A stretch of DNA of 28,799 nucleotides from CAYLZW01 sp964388085 (GTDB lineage: Bacteria; Myxococcota; UBA727; CAYLZW01), in the NCBI GenBank assembly GCA_964388085.1, contig CAYLZW010000041.1, positions 1 through 28,799 of the forward strand. The letters run 5' to 3'. A program made the translations under genes and the position numbers. This document shows, piece after piece, positions 15,885-24,080 of the stretch (its first letter is position 1; every line of letters begins with the position of its first letter). Below the pieces are notes generated by a model. The model was not told the DNA's origin and searched no databases. It saw only the letters and a list, made by a program, of their open reading frames with translations.

Positions 15885-17230
15885 GTCGTCACCTCATGAT
15901 CGAGCGCCGCCACCCACTCCACGTGCGAGGTGCGCGGGAAGGCGTCGATGGGCGTGAGCCAGCGCAGCGCGTAGCCGCGCTCGAGTGCGGCGCGCAGGTC
16001 ACGGGCGCCGGTCGCCGGATCGCAGCTCACGAGCACCAGCCGACGGACGCTCAGCACGTCGAGGATGGAGCCGAAGCCGTCGATGCCGGTACGCGGCGGA
16101 TCCGCGACGAGGACGTCGAAGGGGCCGCTATCGGCCAGCATGGCGTCGAGCGTGTTCTCGCCGACGCGCGCGCGCTGGGCGTCGATACGGGCGCCGAAGG
16201 GGGAGAGGTCGACGTTGCGCGCGAGCCAGTCCGAGGCCTGCGCGTCTCCCTCGACGGCGAGCACGCGCGAGCCACGCGCGGCGAGCGGCAGGGTGAGGTG
16301 TCCGGCGCCGGCGAACAGCTCGAGCACGCGCTCGGGTGCGCTCTCGTCGGAAGCGCCGCCCGCCGGCGCCGTGCCCTCGAGCACCAGGCGCGTGATGGTC
16401 CGCCCGCCGAACCTCGTCGCCTGGGTGAACGTCAAGGCGTCGGAGGCGTAGGGGCCACCTTCGCAGCCGGGCGCGACCTCGCCGTACAGCGTCGGATCGC
16501 CGAAGCGCGCCGACAGACGACCGCGCCCGGACATCACCAGGGAGCCCGTCGCGATGCCCGCCTCCACCGCGCGGCCGGCGAGGCGCTCGGCTTCGCGCCG
16601 GGAGGGGAACGAGGTCACCGCGAGCGAGACCCGTCCGTCGTCGTCACAGGCGACCTGCAGCGTCGTCTCGGGGAGCAGAAACTCCACCTCGGCGAGATCC
16701 TGCAGCGCGCCCTCGAGCGCGGGCGCGAGCGCAGGGCAGCCCTCGAGCGGCACGAGCTCGTGGCTGCCGCGCGCGAAGAAGCCGATGACGCCTGCCTCGT
16801 CGATCTGAAAGCGCGCCCGCCTGCGCGCACCCGCGAACAGGGGGGCCCGCTCGAGGGGACGGACGAGGTGGAGCTGTGCCTCGTCGAAGCGGGCGATGCG
16901 CCGCAGCGCGTCGACGACGATCTCTTGCTTCGCGTCCCCCTGCGCCTCTACCGAGAGATCGAGCAGATCACAGCCGCCGCAGCGCGGGTGCAGCGCGCAG
17001 TCCGGAGCGACGCGGTGCGCTGAGCGCGCGGAGATGTGCACGACCTGGCCCTGGCGCACGCCACCCCGACGGGACTCGACCTCGACGCGCACGCGCTCCC
17101 CGACGAGGCCGCCGCGCGCGAGGACGACGCCCTCTTCGTCTCGCAGCAGGCCGAAGCCGCCCGGCACCATGCGTTCGACCGTGCCCTCGACGACGGCGAG
17201 CGGCGGCGGCTTGGCGCCCTCCTCTTTCAC
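15881..17230 (-). CDS. RNA uracil-C5 methyltransferase, RumA/RlmD/TrmA family
   Basis: The 449-residue enzyme transfers methyl from SAM to C5 of uridine in rRNA or tRNA. Residues about 10-68 form a TRAM RNA-binding domain. Four cysteines, C78, C84, C87 (C-x5-C-G-G-C) and C165, match the [4Fe-4S] ligands of RlmD. The Rossmann part contains VLELFAGAGHLTLPLA (SAM binding), VADPPRTG and LVLVSCDPAT with catalytic Cys 403, then HVEW with base Glu 438. The Fe-S cluster favours a 23S rRNA enzyme over TrmA, but the exact target cannot be set. The start is GTG 17230, the only early start in frame and one that leaves the TRAM domain whole. No good ribosome binding site is visible. The gene is first in a unit with the CPXCG gene. 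Confidence 0.9.
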   Translation of the reverse strand: MKEEGAKPPPLAVVEGTVERMVPGGFGLLRDEEGVVLARGGLVGERVRVEVESRRGGVRQGQVVHISARSAHRVAPDCALHPRCGGCDLLDLSVEAQGDAKQEIVVDALRRIARFDEAQLHLVRPLERAPLFAGARRRARFQIDEAGVIGFFARGSHELVPLEGCPALAPALEGALQDLAEVEFLLPETTLQVACDDDGRVSLAVTSFPSRREAERLAGRAVEAGIATGSLVMSGRGRLSARFGDPTLYGEVAPGCEGGPYASDALTFTQATRFGGRTITRLVLEGTAPAGGASDESAPERVLELFAGAGHLTLPLAARGSRVLAVEGDAQASDWLARNVDLSPFGARIDAQRARVGENTLDAMLADSGPFDVLVADPPRTGIDGFGSILDVLSVRRLVLVSCDPATGARDLRAALERGYALRWLTPIDAFPRTSHVEWVAALDHEVTT

Positions 17231-17441
17231 GCTGGCGAGAGGCCAGCCGGCGTCGCGAGCGCGCGAGCTCTTCGCTCCGGGACGCGGGCGTCGGCGCGGA
17301 TGGTCGATGGCGTCCTCCTTCGAAGCGGGCGGCAGTGTGGCGCGCCTCGGCAGCGCGAGGGAAGCGGAACCGCTGCGGTTCTTCTCTGTAGCAATCCCGC
17401 GCAGGGTTTACGGGCCCGTCCGCTTCTGCTCCGTTGTGCCC

Positions 17442-18272
17442 ATGCTGTGGTGGCGCCGCGACGGCGATCTCGTGAGGGACGCGACCCCGCTGCGACGGGT
17501 GATGCCTCTCATCATGCGCGGCCGCAACGAGTCGGCCGTGTTCTTCGAGCAGAGGGTCGACATCACCAAGGCGAAGGCCTTCCTCGACGACGTCCGCGCG
17601 CGCTCGGGGCAGAAGGCGACGCTGCTGCACCTGCTGATGTTCGCCATCACGCGCGTGCTGCACGAGCGTCCGCGCCTGAACCGCTTCGCCGCCGGAGGGC
17701 GGCTGTGGCAACGCCGCGGCATCTGGCTCTCGTTCAGCGCCAAGCGCGAGAAGAGCGACGCGTCACCGCTCATCACGGTCAAGCGTGAGATCGATCCGCG
17801 CTGGTCCTTCGAGGAGCTCGTCGAGCGGGTGCAGGGCGACATCCGCGACGGACGCGGCGGCAGCACGCAGACGGAGACGGAGCTCAAGCTCGCCTTCGTG
17901 CTGCCTACCTTCGTGCTCTCGTTCGCCATCCGCCTGTTGCGCTGGCTCGATCACCTCGGGCTCTTGCCGGCGTTCTTCCTGCGCTCGGATCCGCTCTACG
18001 CGAGCGCCTTCCTCGCGAACCTCGGCAGCCTCGGCATGGAGGCCGCGCACCATCACCTCTACGAGTACGGCACCATCCCCATCTTCTGTGTCGCGGGCGC
18101 GGCGAAGCCCGAGGTGGTCGTCGGCGAGGAGGGCGTCCCCGCCGTCCGCGAGCTGATCACGCTGCGCTACACCTTCGACGAGCGCGTGGAGGACGGGCTG
18201 TACTGCCTCACGTCGCTCGAGCGCATGCGGGAGCTCCTCGAGGACCCCGCGCGCCTCATGACGCCTCCGTGA
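17442..18272 (+). CDS. E2/CAT-like acyltransferase catalytic domain, no lipoyl domain
   Basis: The 276-residue protein resembles the catalytic domain of 2-oxoacid dehydrogenase E2 and chloramphenicol acetyltransferase: RPRLNRF, WLSFSAKREK, SPLITVKREID, LANLGSLGMEAAHHHLYEYGT, PIF and YTFDERVEDG. In classical E2 enzymes the catalytic motif is DHRxxDG; here it is DERVEDG (246-252), so the usual His is Glu 247. Three His at 203-205 are nearby in sequence. There is no lipoyl or peripheral-subunit domain and no E1/E3 neighbour, so it is probably a free acyltransferase with unknown substrates. ATG 17442 was chosen because the frame upstream is low-complexity and overlaps the methyltransferase promoter; GTG 17436 is possible. 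The last 17 bases overlap the convergent helicase gene. Confidence 0.82.
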   Translation: MLWWRRDGDLVRDATPLRRVMPLIMRGRNESAVFFEQRVDITKAKAFLDDVRARSGQKATLLHLLMFAITRVLHERPRLNRFAAGGRLWQRRGIWLSFSAKREKSDASPLITVKREIDPRWSFEELVERVQGDIRDGRGGSTQTETELKLAFVLPTFVLSFAIRLLRWLDHLGLLPAFFLRSDPLYASAFLANLGSLGMEAAHHHLYEYGTIPIFCVAGAAKPEVVVGEEGVPAVRELITLRYTFDERVEDGLYCLTSLERMRELLEDPARLMTPP

Positions 18273-20385
18273 CTCCGAGCTTCTGTTTCATCGCCGCGAA
18301 GAAGTCGTCCGCCAGCTGCTCCTGCTCGTCCTCGCTGAGCGCCTTGTCCGGCTCCCGCGGCTCGATGAGGCCGTCCGGTACGTCGTCCACGAAGCGGGAC
18401 GGGCGGCGCGGCAGCATCTGGTTGCGGCGACGGCGCGAGCGCGCGTAGCTCAGGTACAAGAGGCGCTGCGCGCGCGTGACGCCGACGTAGCAGAGGCGGC
18501 GCTCTTCGGAGACGTCGCCCTCCTCGATGACGCGCCGGTGCGGCATGAGACCCTCTTCGAAGCCCACGAAGAAGACGACCGGGAACTCGAGGCCCTTGGA
18601 CGCGTGCAGGGTCATGAGCGTCACCTTGCCGGTCTTCTTCGCCTTGTCGTCGCCGTCCTTCTGCTTGTCCTTCTCCTTCTGCTTCTCCTTCTCGCGCTCG
18701 TCGAGCTGGATGCGATCGAGGAAGGCGCCGAGCGCGTCCTGGCCCTCGGCGATCTCGATGAGCAGCTGGCTCTCGTCGAGGTCCGGGGTCTCGCGCGCCT
18801 CGCGCAGGCGGTCGGCGAAGGCGCTGAGGCTCGTCATCACCTCCTCGAGCGCGCCCTGGATCTTCTCCTGGGCCGGCAGATCGAGCTCGCGCGAGATGAC
18901 GTCGGCCATCCCGGCCGCGAGCAGCGCCCGCTCGCAGATGACGGAGGGATCGTCGTCGTGCGCGCCGCCCTTGAGGGCCTCGCGGGCCTCTAGCAGCGGA
19001 CGGCAAAAGCGCGCCAGCGACTCTCGCTGCACGTCCTTCAGGCCCGAGCCGGGCGCTCCCTCGGCGCCGTGCGTGATGAGGTCGCTGCAGCGCTCGCGCG
19101 CGGAGGCGAGGATCTTGGTGACCGCCACGTCGCCGAGCCCGCGCGGCGGCAGGTTCACCACGCGCCGAAAGGACAGCTCGGTGTCGGGCCGCGCGATCAG
19201 GGTCAGGAACGCGAGCACGTCCTTCACCTCACGGCGCTCGAAGAACTCCTGCCCGCCGACGACGCGGTAGGGCACGCCCATGAGGCGCAGGTGCTCCTCG
19301 AACAGCCGGCTCTGCGGACCGGCGCGATAGAGGATGGCGATGTCGTCGGCCGTGGCCTTCTTCTGCGCCAGCAGGGTCGCGCACTCCTTGGCCACGAACT
19401 GCCCCTCACCGTCGCCGTCGAGCGCGCCGACGAGGAGCGGCCGCTCGCCGCTGCCGAGGGCGCTGAACAGCGTCTTGCCCTTCCGCCCCGGGTTCTTCTC
19501 GATGATGGCGTTCGCGACGTCGAGGATGCCGCCCGTTGAGCGATAGTTCTGCTCGAGCTTGACGACGGTGCAGGGCGAGAAGTGCTTGTCGAACGAGAGG
19601 ATGTTCGCGATGTCGGCGCCACGAAAGCCGTAGATGGCCTGGTCATCGTCGCCGACGACACAGATGTTGCGCGCTGGTCCGACGAAGTAGCGCACGAGAT
19701 CGAGCTGCAGCGGGTTCGTGTCCTGGTACTCGTCGATCATCACGTGCTGGAACTGCTCCTGGTAGCGGCGCACGACGCCGGGCGCCTTCTCGAGCAGCTC
19801 GCGCGTGAGCAGCAAGAGGTCGTCGAAGTCGACGGCGCTCAGCTCGCGCAGGTGCTTCGCGTACGGCCCGTACAGGCGCGCGGCGATCATCGACACGACG
19901 TCGCCGCTCGGCTGCACCTGCTCGGGCAAGAGCCCCTGGTTCTTGTAGAGGCCGATGCGCCCGAGGATGACGCGCGGCGGGATGTCCTCGAGGTGCACGC
20001 CTTGGTCCTTGGCCACGCGCGCGAGCTGAGCGAGCTGGTCCGAGGTGTCGAGGATCTGAAACGTAGGCGAGAGCCCGATGGCCGGCGCGTCACGACGCAG
20101 GATGCGCGCGCACAGCGAGTGGAAGGTCGAGATGACGATGCCACGCGCCCGCGCCTTGCCGGTCAGATCGAAGACGCGCTCGCGCATCTCCTTGGCGGCC
20201 TTGTTCGTGAACGTCACCGCCAGGATCGCGCGCGCCGGCGTCCCCTCCTCGAGCAGCCGCGCGATGCGCATGGTGACGACGCGCGTCTTGCCGCTGCCGG
20301 CCCCCGCCAGCACGAGGAGCGGGCCCGTCTGGTGCAGCACCGCCTGGCGCTGTGGGGGGTTCAGGCTGTCGATGGCGATCGGCAC
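18256..20385 (-). CDS. uvrD: DNA helicase UvrD/PcrA/Rep family (SF1A)
   Basis: The 709-residue enzyme unwinds DNA 3'-5' using ATP and acts in repair and replication restart. It shows LNPPQRQAVLH (Q motif), AGAGSGKT (Walker A, 28-34), STFHSLCARIL (motif Ia region), DEYQDTN (218-224), GDDDQAIYGFRGA, LEQNYRST, VTLMTLHASKGLEFPVVF and RRLCYVGVTRA. This is a complete SF1A set; PcrA, UvrD and Rep cannot be separated from sequence alone. Residues about 562-588, before motif V, are a run of Lys, Glu, Gln and Asp, an unusual charged insertion. The C-terminal tail is acidic (DEDEQEQ-like) where UvrD/PcrA proteins usually have a flexible linker. ATG 20385 opens a full Q motif. It lies 46 bases downstream of the lipoprotein gene and may share its transcript. 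Confidence 0.95.
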   Translation of the reverse strand: MPIAIDSLNPPQRQAVLHQTGPLLVLAGAGSGKTRVVTMRIARLLEEGTPARAILAVTFTNKAAKEMRERVFDLTGKARARGIVISTFHSLCARILRRDAPAIGLSPTFQILDTSDQLAQLARVAKDQGVHLEDIPPRVILGRIGLYKNQGLLPEQVQPSGDVVSMIAARLYGPYAKHLRELSAVDFDDLLLLTRELLEKAPGVVRRYQEQFQHVMIDEYQDTNPLQLDLVRYFVGPARNICVVGDDDQAIYGFRGADIANILSFDKHFSPCTVVKLEQNYRSTGGILDVANAIIEKNPGRKGKTLFSALGSGERPLLVGALDGDGEGQFVAKECATLLAQKKATADDIAILYRAGPQSRLFEEHLRLMGVPYRVVGGQEFFERREVKDVLAFLTLIARPDTELSFRRVVNLPPRGLGDVAVTKILASARERCSDLITHGAEGAPGSGLKDVQRESLARFCRPLLEAREALKGGAHDDDPSVICERALLAAGMADVISRELDLPAQEKIQGALEEVMTSLSAFADRLREARETPDLDESQLLIEIAEGQDALGAFLDRIQLDEREKEKQKEKDKQKDGDDKAKKTGKVTLMTLHASKGLEFPVVFFVGFEEGLMPHRRVIEEGDVSEERRLCYVGVTRAQRLLYLSYARSRRRRNQMLPRRPSRFVDDVPDGLIEPREPDKALSEDEQEQLADDFFAAMKQKLGVTEAS

Positions 20386-20432
20386 GCGGCTTCACGTCGT
20401 CGATGCCGCGCGCCCTCGCAAGGGGGTCGCGA

Positions 20433-21482
20433 TCACGCGTCGTCTGGTGCCGGCAGCGGCTCCAGGAAGGCGCAGCGCTCCGCGTCGCCGCTCGTGGCGT
20501 CGTCGTAGTTGTTGACGAGGTACACCGTCTCCAGGCTGGTGTTCCAGCACTGGGTCGCGCTGTACTCGGCTCCAGCGTCGAGATCACCGCCGGAGACAGT
20601 GGCGTCGGCGCGGCCGGCCTTTTCGGCCGTCCAGCGTGAGCGGATGACGAAGTCCTCGAGGACCGGATCGAAGCCGAAGCCCCCGCCGCCGACGAAGTTC
20701 GCGCGCGCCGCGAAGTAGAACGTGCCGCTGTCGTCGGGCTCGCTCGTGTAGCGGTAGGTGACGCCGGTGCCGAACAGGTCGCCGCGCCGTCCCTCGCTCT
20801 CCTCGACATCGATGGTCACGTCGCGGCCGCTCGTGTTGTCGTACACGAAGGTGATGACGCCGACCTCCTCGGCGTTCGGGTCGAGGTCGCGAAAGCGCGG
20901 CCCCTCGAGCACCATGGAGCCGCGGCCCGAGCCGGCGGCTTGTCCTACCGCGCTGCCGGGCGAGCTCTCGCCGGAGAGCACGAGGAGCATCCCGTTACCG
21001 GCCTCGTAGACGCCGCAGTCGAGCGCCTCCGTCCCTTCCGCGCGCGTCAGATCACCGCGGCCCGCGTGCAGGCACCAGGTGAACGTGCCGTCGTCGGCGC
21101 GCACCATCTCGAAGCGAAAGGTGGCGTCCTGCTCGAGCGTGAAGTGCGGGCCCCAGACGCGGCGCCCGTCGTCGCGTTGGCTCGGCGGGAGCTGCACGAC
21201 GCCGTCGACGATGGCGAGCAAGCCGGCGGTCAGCGCGTTCAGCCCGCTGGCGATGTTCTCCGCGTGGCAACGCAGCGTGTCCTCGTCGCAGCGCTCGAGC
21301 CCCTGCTGCACGGTGTTGCCGCTCTCGCTCGCCTCTGTCTCGGCACCCGGCGGCGCCAGCGCGACGTCCTCCGGCTTCGGCACCACCTGCCGGAACAGGC
21401 GCGTCTCGGGATCGTAGTTGCAACCAGACGCCGCCAGCGCAGCGAGGCAGAGCACGAGCGAGAGGGGCGAAGTGCGTCGCAT
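20433..21482 (-). CDS. Lipoprotein of unknown function, last gene of the sigma/anti-sigma/caspase cluster
   Basis: The 349-residue protein has a signal peptide with lipobox AASGC (Cys 21) and a beta-rich body. Stretches such as HFTLEQDATFRFEM, GTFTWCLHAG, VGVITFVYDNTSGRDVTIDVEE and GTFYFAARANFVGGGGFGF suggest a large beta-sandwich or lectin-like fold; I do not recognise the family. Several Cys (in RCDEDTLRC and TWCLHAG) may form disulfides. ATG 21482 has AAGGA 4 bases upstream. The frame is open far upstream but would overlap the caspase gene. It follows the caspase by 62 bases on the same strand, so it is probably expressed with it, and it would sit in the same envelope compartment. Confidence 0.78.
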   Translation of the reverse strand: MRRTSPLSLVLCLAALAASGCNYDPETRLFRQVVPKPEDVALAPPGAETEASESGNTVQQGLERCDEDTLRCHAENIASGLNALTAGLLAIVDGVVQLPPSQRDDGRRVWGPHFTLEQDATFRFEMVRADDGTFTWCLHAGRGDLTRAEGTEALDCGVYEAGNGMLLVLSGESSPGSAVGQAAGSGRGSMVLEGPRFRDLDPNAEEVGVITFVYDNTSGRDVTIDVEESEGRRGDLFGTGVTYRYTSEPDDSGTFYFAARANFVGGGGFGFDPVLEDFVIRSRWTAEKAGRADATVSGGDLDAGAEYSATQCWNTSLETVYLVNNYDDATSGDAERCAFLEPLPAPDDA

Positions 21483-21544
21483 CACGTCCTTTGGACACAG
21501 CAGGCCGCCCCGCAAGGAAAACAGAGTGACGCGGGAGCGCAACA

Positions 21545-23167
21545 TCAGAAGTCTACCCACACGCTCATGGCGCCCTCGACGTAGCCGAGGTTTCGGCCCG
21601 CGAGCGTGTAGAGCAGATAGTTGCCGCGAGCGAGCGCCTCGACGTGAAACCAGTCGATGGGTTGCCACGCGAGCACGCCCTGAACGCCGGGCACGAACAT
21701 GGTGTACGCCTCTGTCCCACCGAGCTTGTCCTGGTATTGCACGCCGACGCCGAGGAGCGCGAGGCGAGGGCCCGCCGCCGCCGAGAACCCGCCCCAAAAC
21801 GGCAGCTCGTACATGAGCGAGGAGCCGGCCTGCAGCTGCGTGTAGCGCGTCGGGATGCTCACGCCGGCCGGAGTGACGACGTTCTCGCGCGATCCGAACG
21901 TGAGATCGAAAGAGTGAATGAGGTGGCGCGCGAGCAGGTTCTTCACGCGCGCCTCCACCTGCACGAAGGCGAGCGGCGGGAACATGCCGCCGGCCGAAGG
22001 ATCGTCGAACACCCACTGGCCGCCGCCGCCGATGGACAGGGACCAGATGGTCTCGCCGTCGATCTCGGCATAGATGGGCGTGCCCTTGGCGTAGTCGTCC
22101 TCGAAGCTGACCTGCTCCATGCGGCTCTCGTCGACGACCACGACGCCCTTCTCGCGGCCGCCCACGCGCTGCATCAAGAGGTGCGTGTCCATGCGCTTTT
22201 TGATCGCGTAGCGCCCGCTCGGCAGCGAGATGCGCGAGGGCTCACCCCTGGCCTTGTCGATCTCGGCGACGAAGATCTGCTTCTCGAGGTCGACCACGAA
22301 GTAGCGGCCGGAGAGGTCGTCGGGGAAGGCGAGCACGAGGTCCGCCCCCGCCGGCTGGGTGAGCACGACGTCGCCGGCGCCGTGCAGATCCCAAGCGTAG
22401 GTCGGGTGCTGCGCGCCGCTGCGCGTCGCGGCCGTCGCGGCTACCGTCCGCCCGTAGGCATAGCCGTAGGCCTCGTCGAGGCTCACCTTGCCGTCGCCGT
22501 TGTCGTCGGCGTCGCCGCGCAGGCCCGTGGTCAGGTAGTGCGTGAAGAAGGAGCCCTGCACATCGTCGGACTCCTGGCTCGCCTCGTTCGCGCTCGAGGA
22601 GGCGATGATGACCTGTCCGCTCGCGGTCAGGCTGTCATCGACCTTCACGACGAAGGGCGGCGCGAGGGCGGCGCCCTTCTCCCGCGTGATGGCGCCGGCG
22701 CCGCAGCTGTCGATGAAGGCGAGGCGTACGTCCGCGCCGGTGGCCCCGAGCAGGCCGCGGATGCGGTCCATGGACAGGCGCCCGCGCTCGCCGAGGTGCA
22801 GGACGCCGTTCTGCGCGTGTCCCGAGTAATAGAAGAGGAACACCACGCGCTCACCGCTCGCGCGGAGCTGCGCGATGCGACGCGTCACGTCATCGAAGGT
22901 GTCGACGACGTCCGTGGAGTCCTTGTCGTGTAGCTCGAGGATGTCCGCCTGCTCGAAGCCGCCGAGCTCGGTCAGCACGTCGCGCAGGCGCTCGGCGTCG
23001 CGCGAGGAATAGCGCAGCGTCTCGAGGCCTTCGCCGCCGTCATGGTTCGCGACCAGGACCGCGATGCGCTGCGTACCCGCGTGAGCGCCGGCGCTCGCGA
23101 GCCACGACCCGGCGAAGCACGCCGCCAGACACGCGAGGAACGCCGGGCGCAGGGGACATCGAGTCAC
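21545..23167 (-). CDS. Secreted caspase-family peptidase (C14) with EF-hand loop and a probable C-terminal beta-barrel
   Basis: The 540-residue protein has a signal peptide cleaved near AHA-30. The caspase fold (about 32-260) carries the dyad: His 117 in YYSGHAQNG and Cys 155 in AFIDSCGAGA. A canonical EF-hand loop lies at 221-232 (D221, N223, D225, G226, E232), suggesting calcium control. The middle (about 280-370) is beta-rich with LPSGRYAIKK. The last 140 residues alternate polar and hydrophobic residues and end in SVWVDF with terminal Phe, the usual signature of an outer-membrane barrel. A caspase held at the outer membrane is therefore inferred. The start is GTG 23167, whose bases overlap the anti-sigma stop as GTGA. 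Prokaryotic caspases often cut after Arg or Asp; the target here is unknown. Confidence 0.9.
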   Translation of the reverse strand: MTRCPLRPAFLACLAACFAGSWLASAGAHAGTQRIAVLVANHDGGEGLETLRYSSRDAERLRDVLTELGGFEQADILELHDKDSTDVVDTFDDVTRRIAQLRASGERVVFLFYYSGHAQNGVLHLGERGRLSMDRIRGLLGATGADVRLAFIDSCGAGAITREKGAALAPPFVVKVDDSLTASGQVIIASSSANEASQESDDVQGSFFTHYLTTGLRGDADDNGDGKVSLDEAYGYAYGRTVAATAATRSGAQHPTYAWDLHGAGDVVLTQPAGADLVLAFPDDLSGRYFVVDLEKQIFVAEIDKARGEPSRISLPSGRYAIKKRMDTHLLMQRVGGREKGVVVVDESRMEQVSFEDDYAKGTPIYAEIDGETIWSLSIGGGGQWVFDDPSAGGMFPPLAFVQVEARVKNLLARHLIHSFDLTFGSRENVVTPAGVSIPTRYTQLQAGSSLMYELPFWGGFSAAAGPRLALLGVGVQYQDKLGGTEAYTMFVPGVQGVLAWQPIDWFHVEALARGNYLLYTLAGRNLGYVEGAMSVWVDF

Positions 23168-24066
23168 TCGCGGACCTTGAGGATGTGTACCGAGCTCTGC
23201 TCGACGTCGCTCGCCGGCAGAGGCAAGCGCTCGATCGCGGCCAGCGACGCGGCGCCCGCGCTGCCGGCGCTGATCTGTCGCGCGAGCTCGCGCGCGGCCG
23301 CCTCGGCGGCGCCCTGCAGCGCGCCCACGTCGGTGCTCTGGCCGTACACGACGAAGAAGCGCTCTGCGCCGAGGGCGTCGTCGAGCACGAGGGACTGCTC
23401 GAGCAGGCGAGGGGAGGCGTCACCGTCGCCCTTCGGCGTGCCGCTAGACAGGCGTCGCGCGACGTAGGTGGAGACCTGTCCGCGCCCGTCGACGCCCACG
23501 ATGACCATGCTGCGCGCGCCGGCGGGATCCTTCACCGCGAGCTGGATGCGATCGCCCGCGCGCAGGCGCTCTCCGTCGCTGCCCCAGCGCGCGCCCTCGT
23601 CGGACTTCACGAAGAAGCCGATGCCGGCGCCCGCGCCCTTCAAGCGGTTGCTGCCCATCGTCGTGTCGTCACCGACGCCAGGCTCGTTTCCCGGCACGAA
23701 GAGCGCGAGCGCGAACGCCGCCGCAGCGGCCGCGACGACGCCTCCTCCGAGGTGCCAGCGGATCTCGCAGAGGCGTGCGAACAGGCCTCCCCGGTTCAGC
23801 GGCATCGAGGTGGCGGATGACGCGCCGCGCGCCTCGTGATCGGACAGGAAGCGCTCGAAGGGCATGGAGGTGCGGAAGGCGGCGTCCGCGGCGCGGAGCT
23901 CCTGGAGCTCCGACGACAGGGCGCTGTCGTTCGCGAGCAAGGCCTCGATCTCCCCTCGTCGTTCAAAGCTGAGCTCCCCTGCGTGGTAGCGCGCGAGCTC
24001 GAAGGCGCTGACCTTGCGGCCGGCCGCGGCTCCCCCGAGATCGATGACGCGCTTGTCCGTGCTCAT
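23164..24066 (-). CDS. Membrane anti-sigma factor with exported C-terminal domain
   Basis: The 300-residue protein has a cytoplasmic N-terminal part (1-106) with FELARYHAGEL and helical segments typical of anti-sigma domains, though no clear zinc HxxxCxxC motif is seen. One membrane helix lies at about 107-124 (Ala-rich, ends ALFVPG). The exported part, about 145-300, contains GIGFFVKSDEGARW, GDRIQLAVKDPAG and MVIVGVDGRGQVSTYV, resembling the DUF4384 fold that often accompanies caspase-family proteins (recalled from memory). It probably holds the adjacent ECF sigma until an outer signal is received. ATG 24066 lies 14 bases after the sigma stop, with AGGA just upstream. The longer frame to 24282 overlaps the sigma gene and is rejected. 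It joins the caspase gene by a GTGA overlap. Confidence 0.8.
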   Translation of the reverse strand: MSTDKRVIDLGGAAAGRKVSAFELARYHAGELSFERRGEIEALLANDSALSSELQELRAADAAFRTSMPFERFLSDHEARGASSATSMPLNRGGLFARLCEIRWHLGGGVVAAAAAAFALALFVPGNEPGVGDDTTMGSNRLKGAGAGIGFFVKSDEGARWGSDGERLRAGDRIQLAVKDPAGARSMVIVGVDGRGQVSTYVARRLSSGTPKGDGDASPRLLEQSLVLDDALGAERFFVVYGQSTDVGALQGAAEAAARELARQISAGSAGAASLAAIERLPLPASDVEQSSVHILKVRE

Positions 24067-24080
24067 GGTCCTACCTGCCC

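Noticed and set aside
16896..17441. Upstream extension of the acyltransferase frame
   Set aside because: The extra residues are Ser/Arg-rich shadow sequence of the methyltransferase gene; family similarity begins at 17442.
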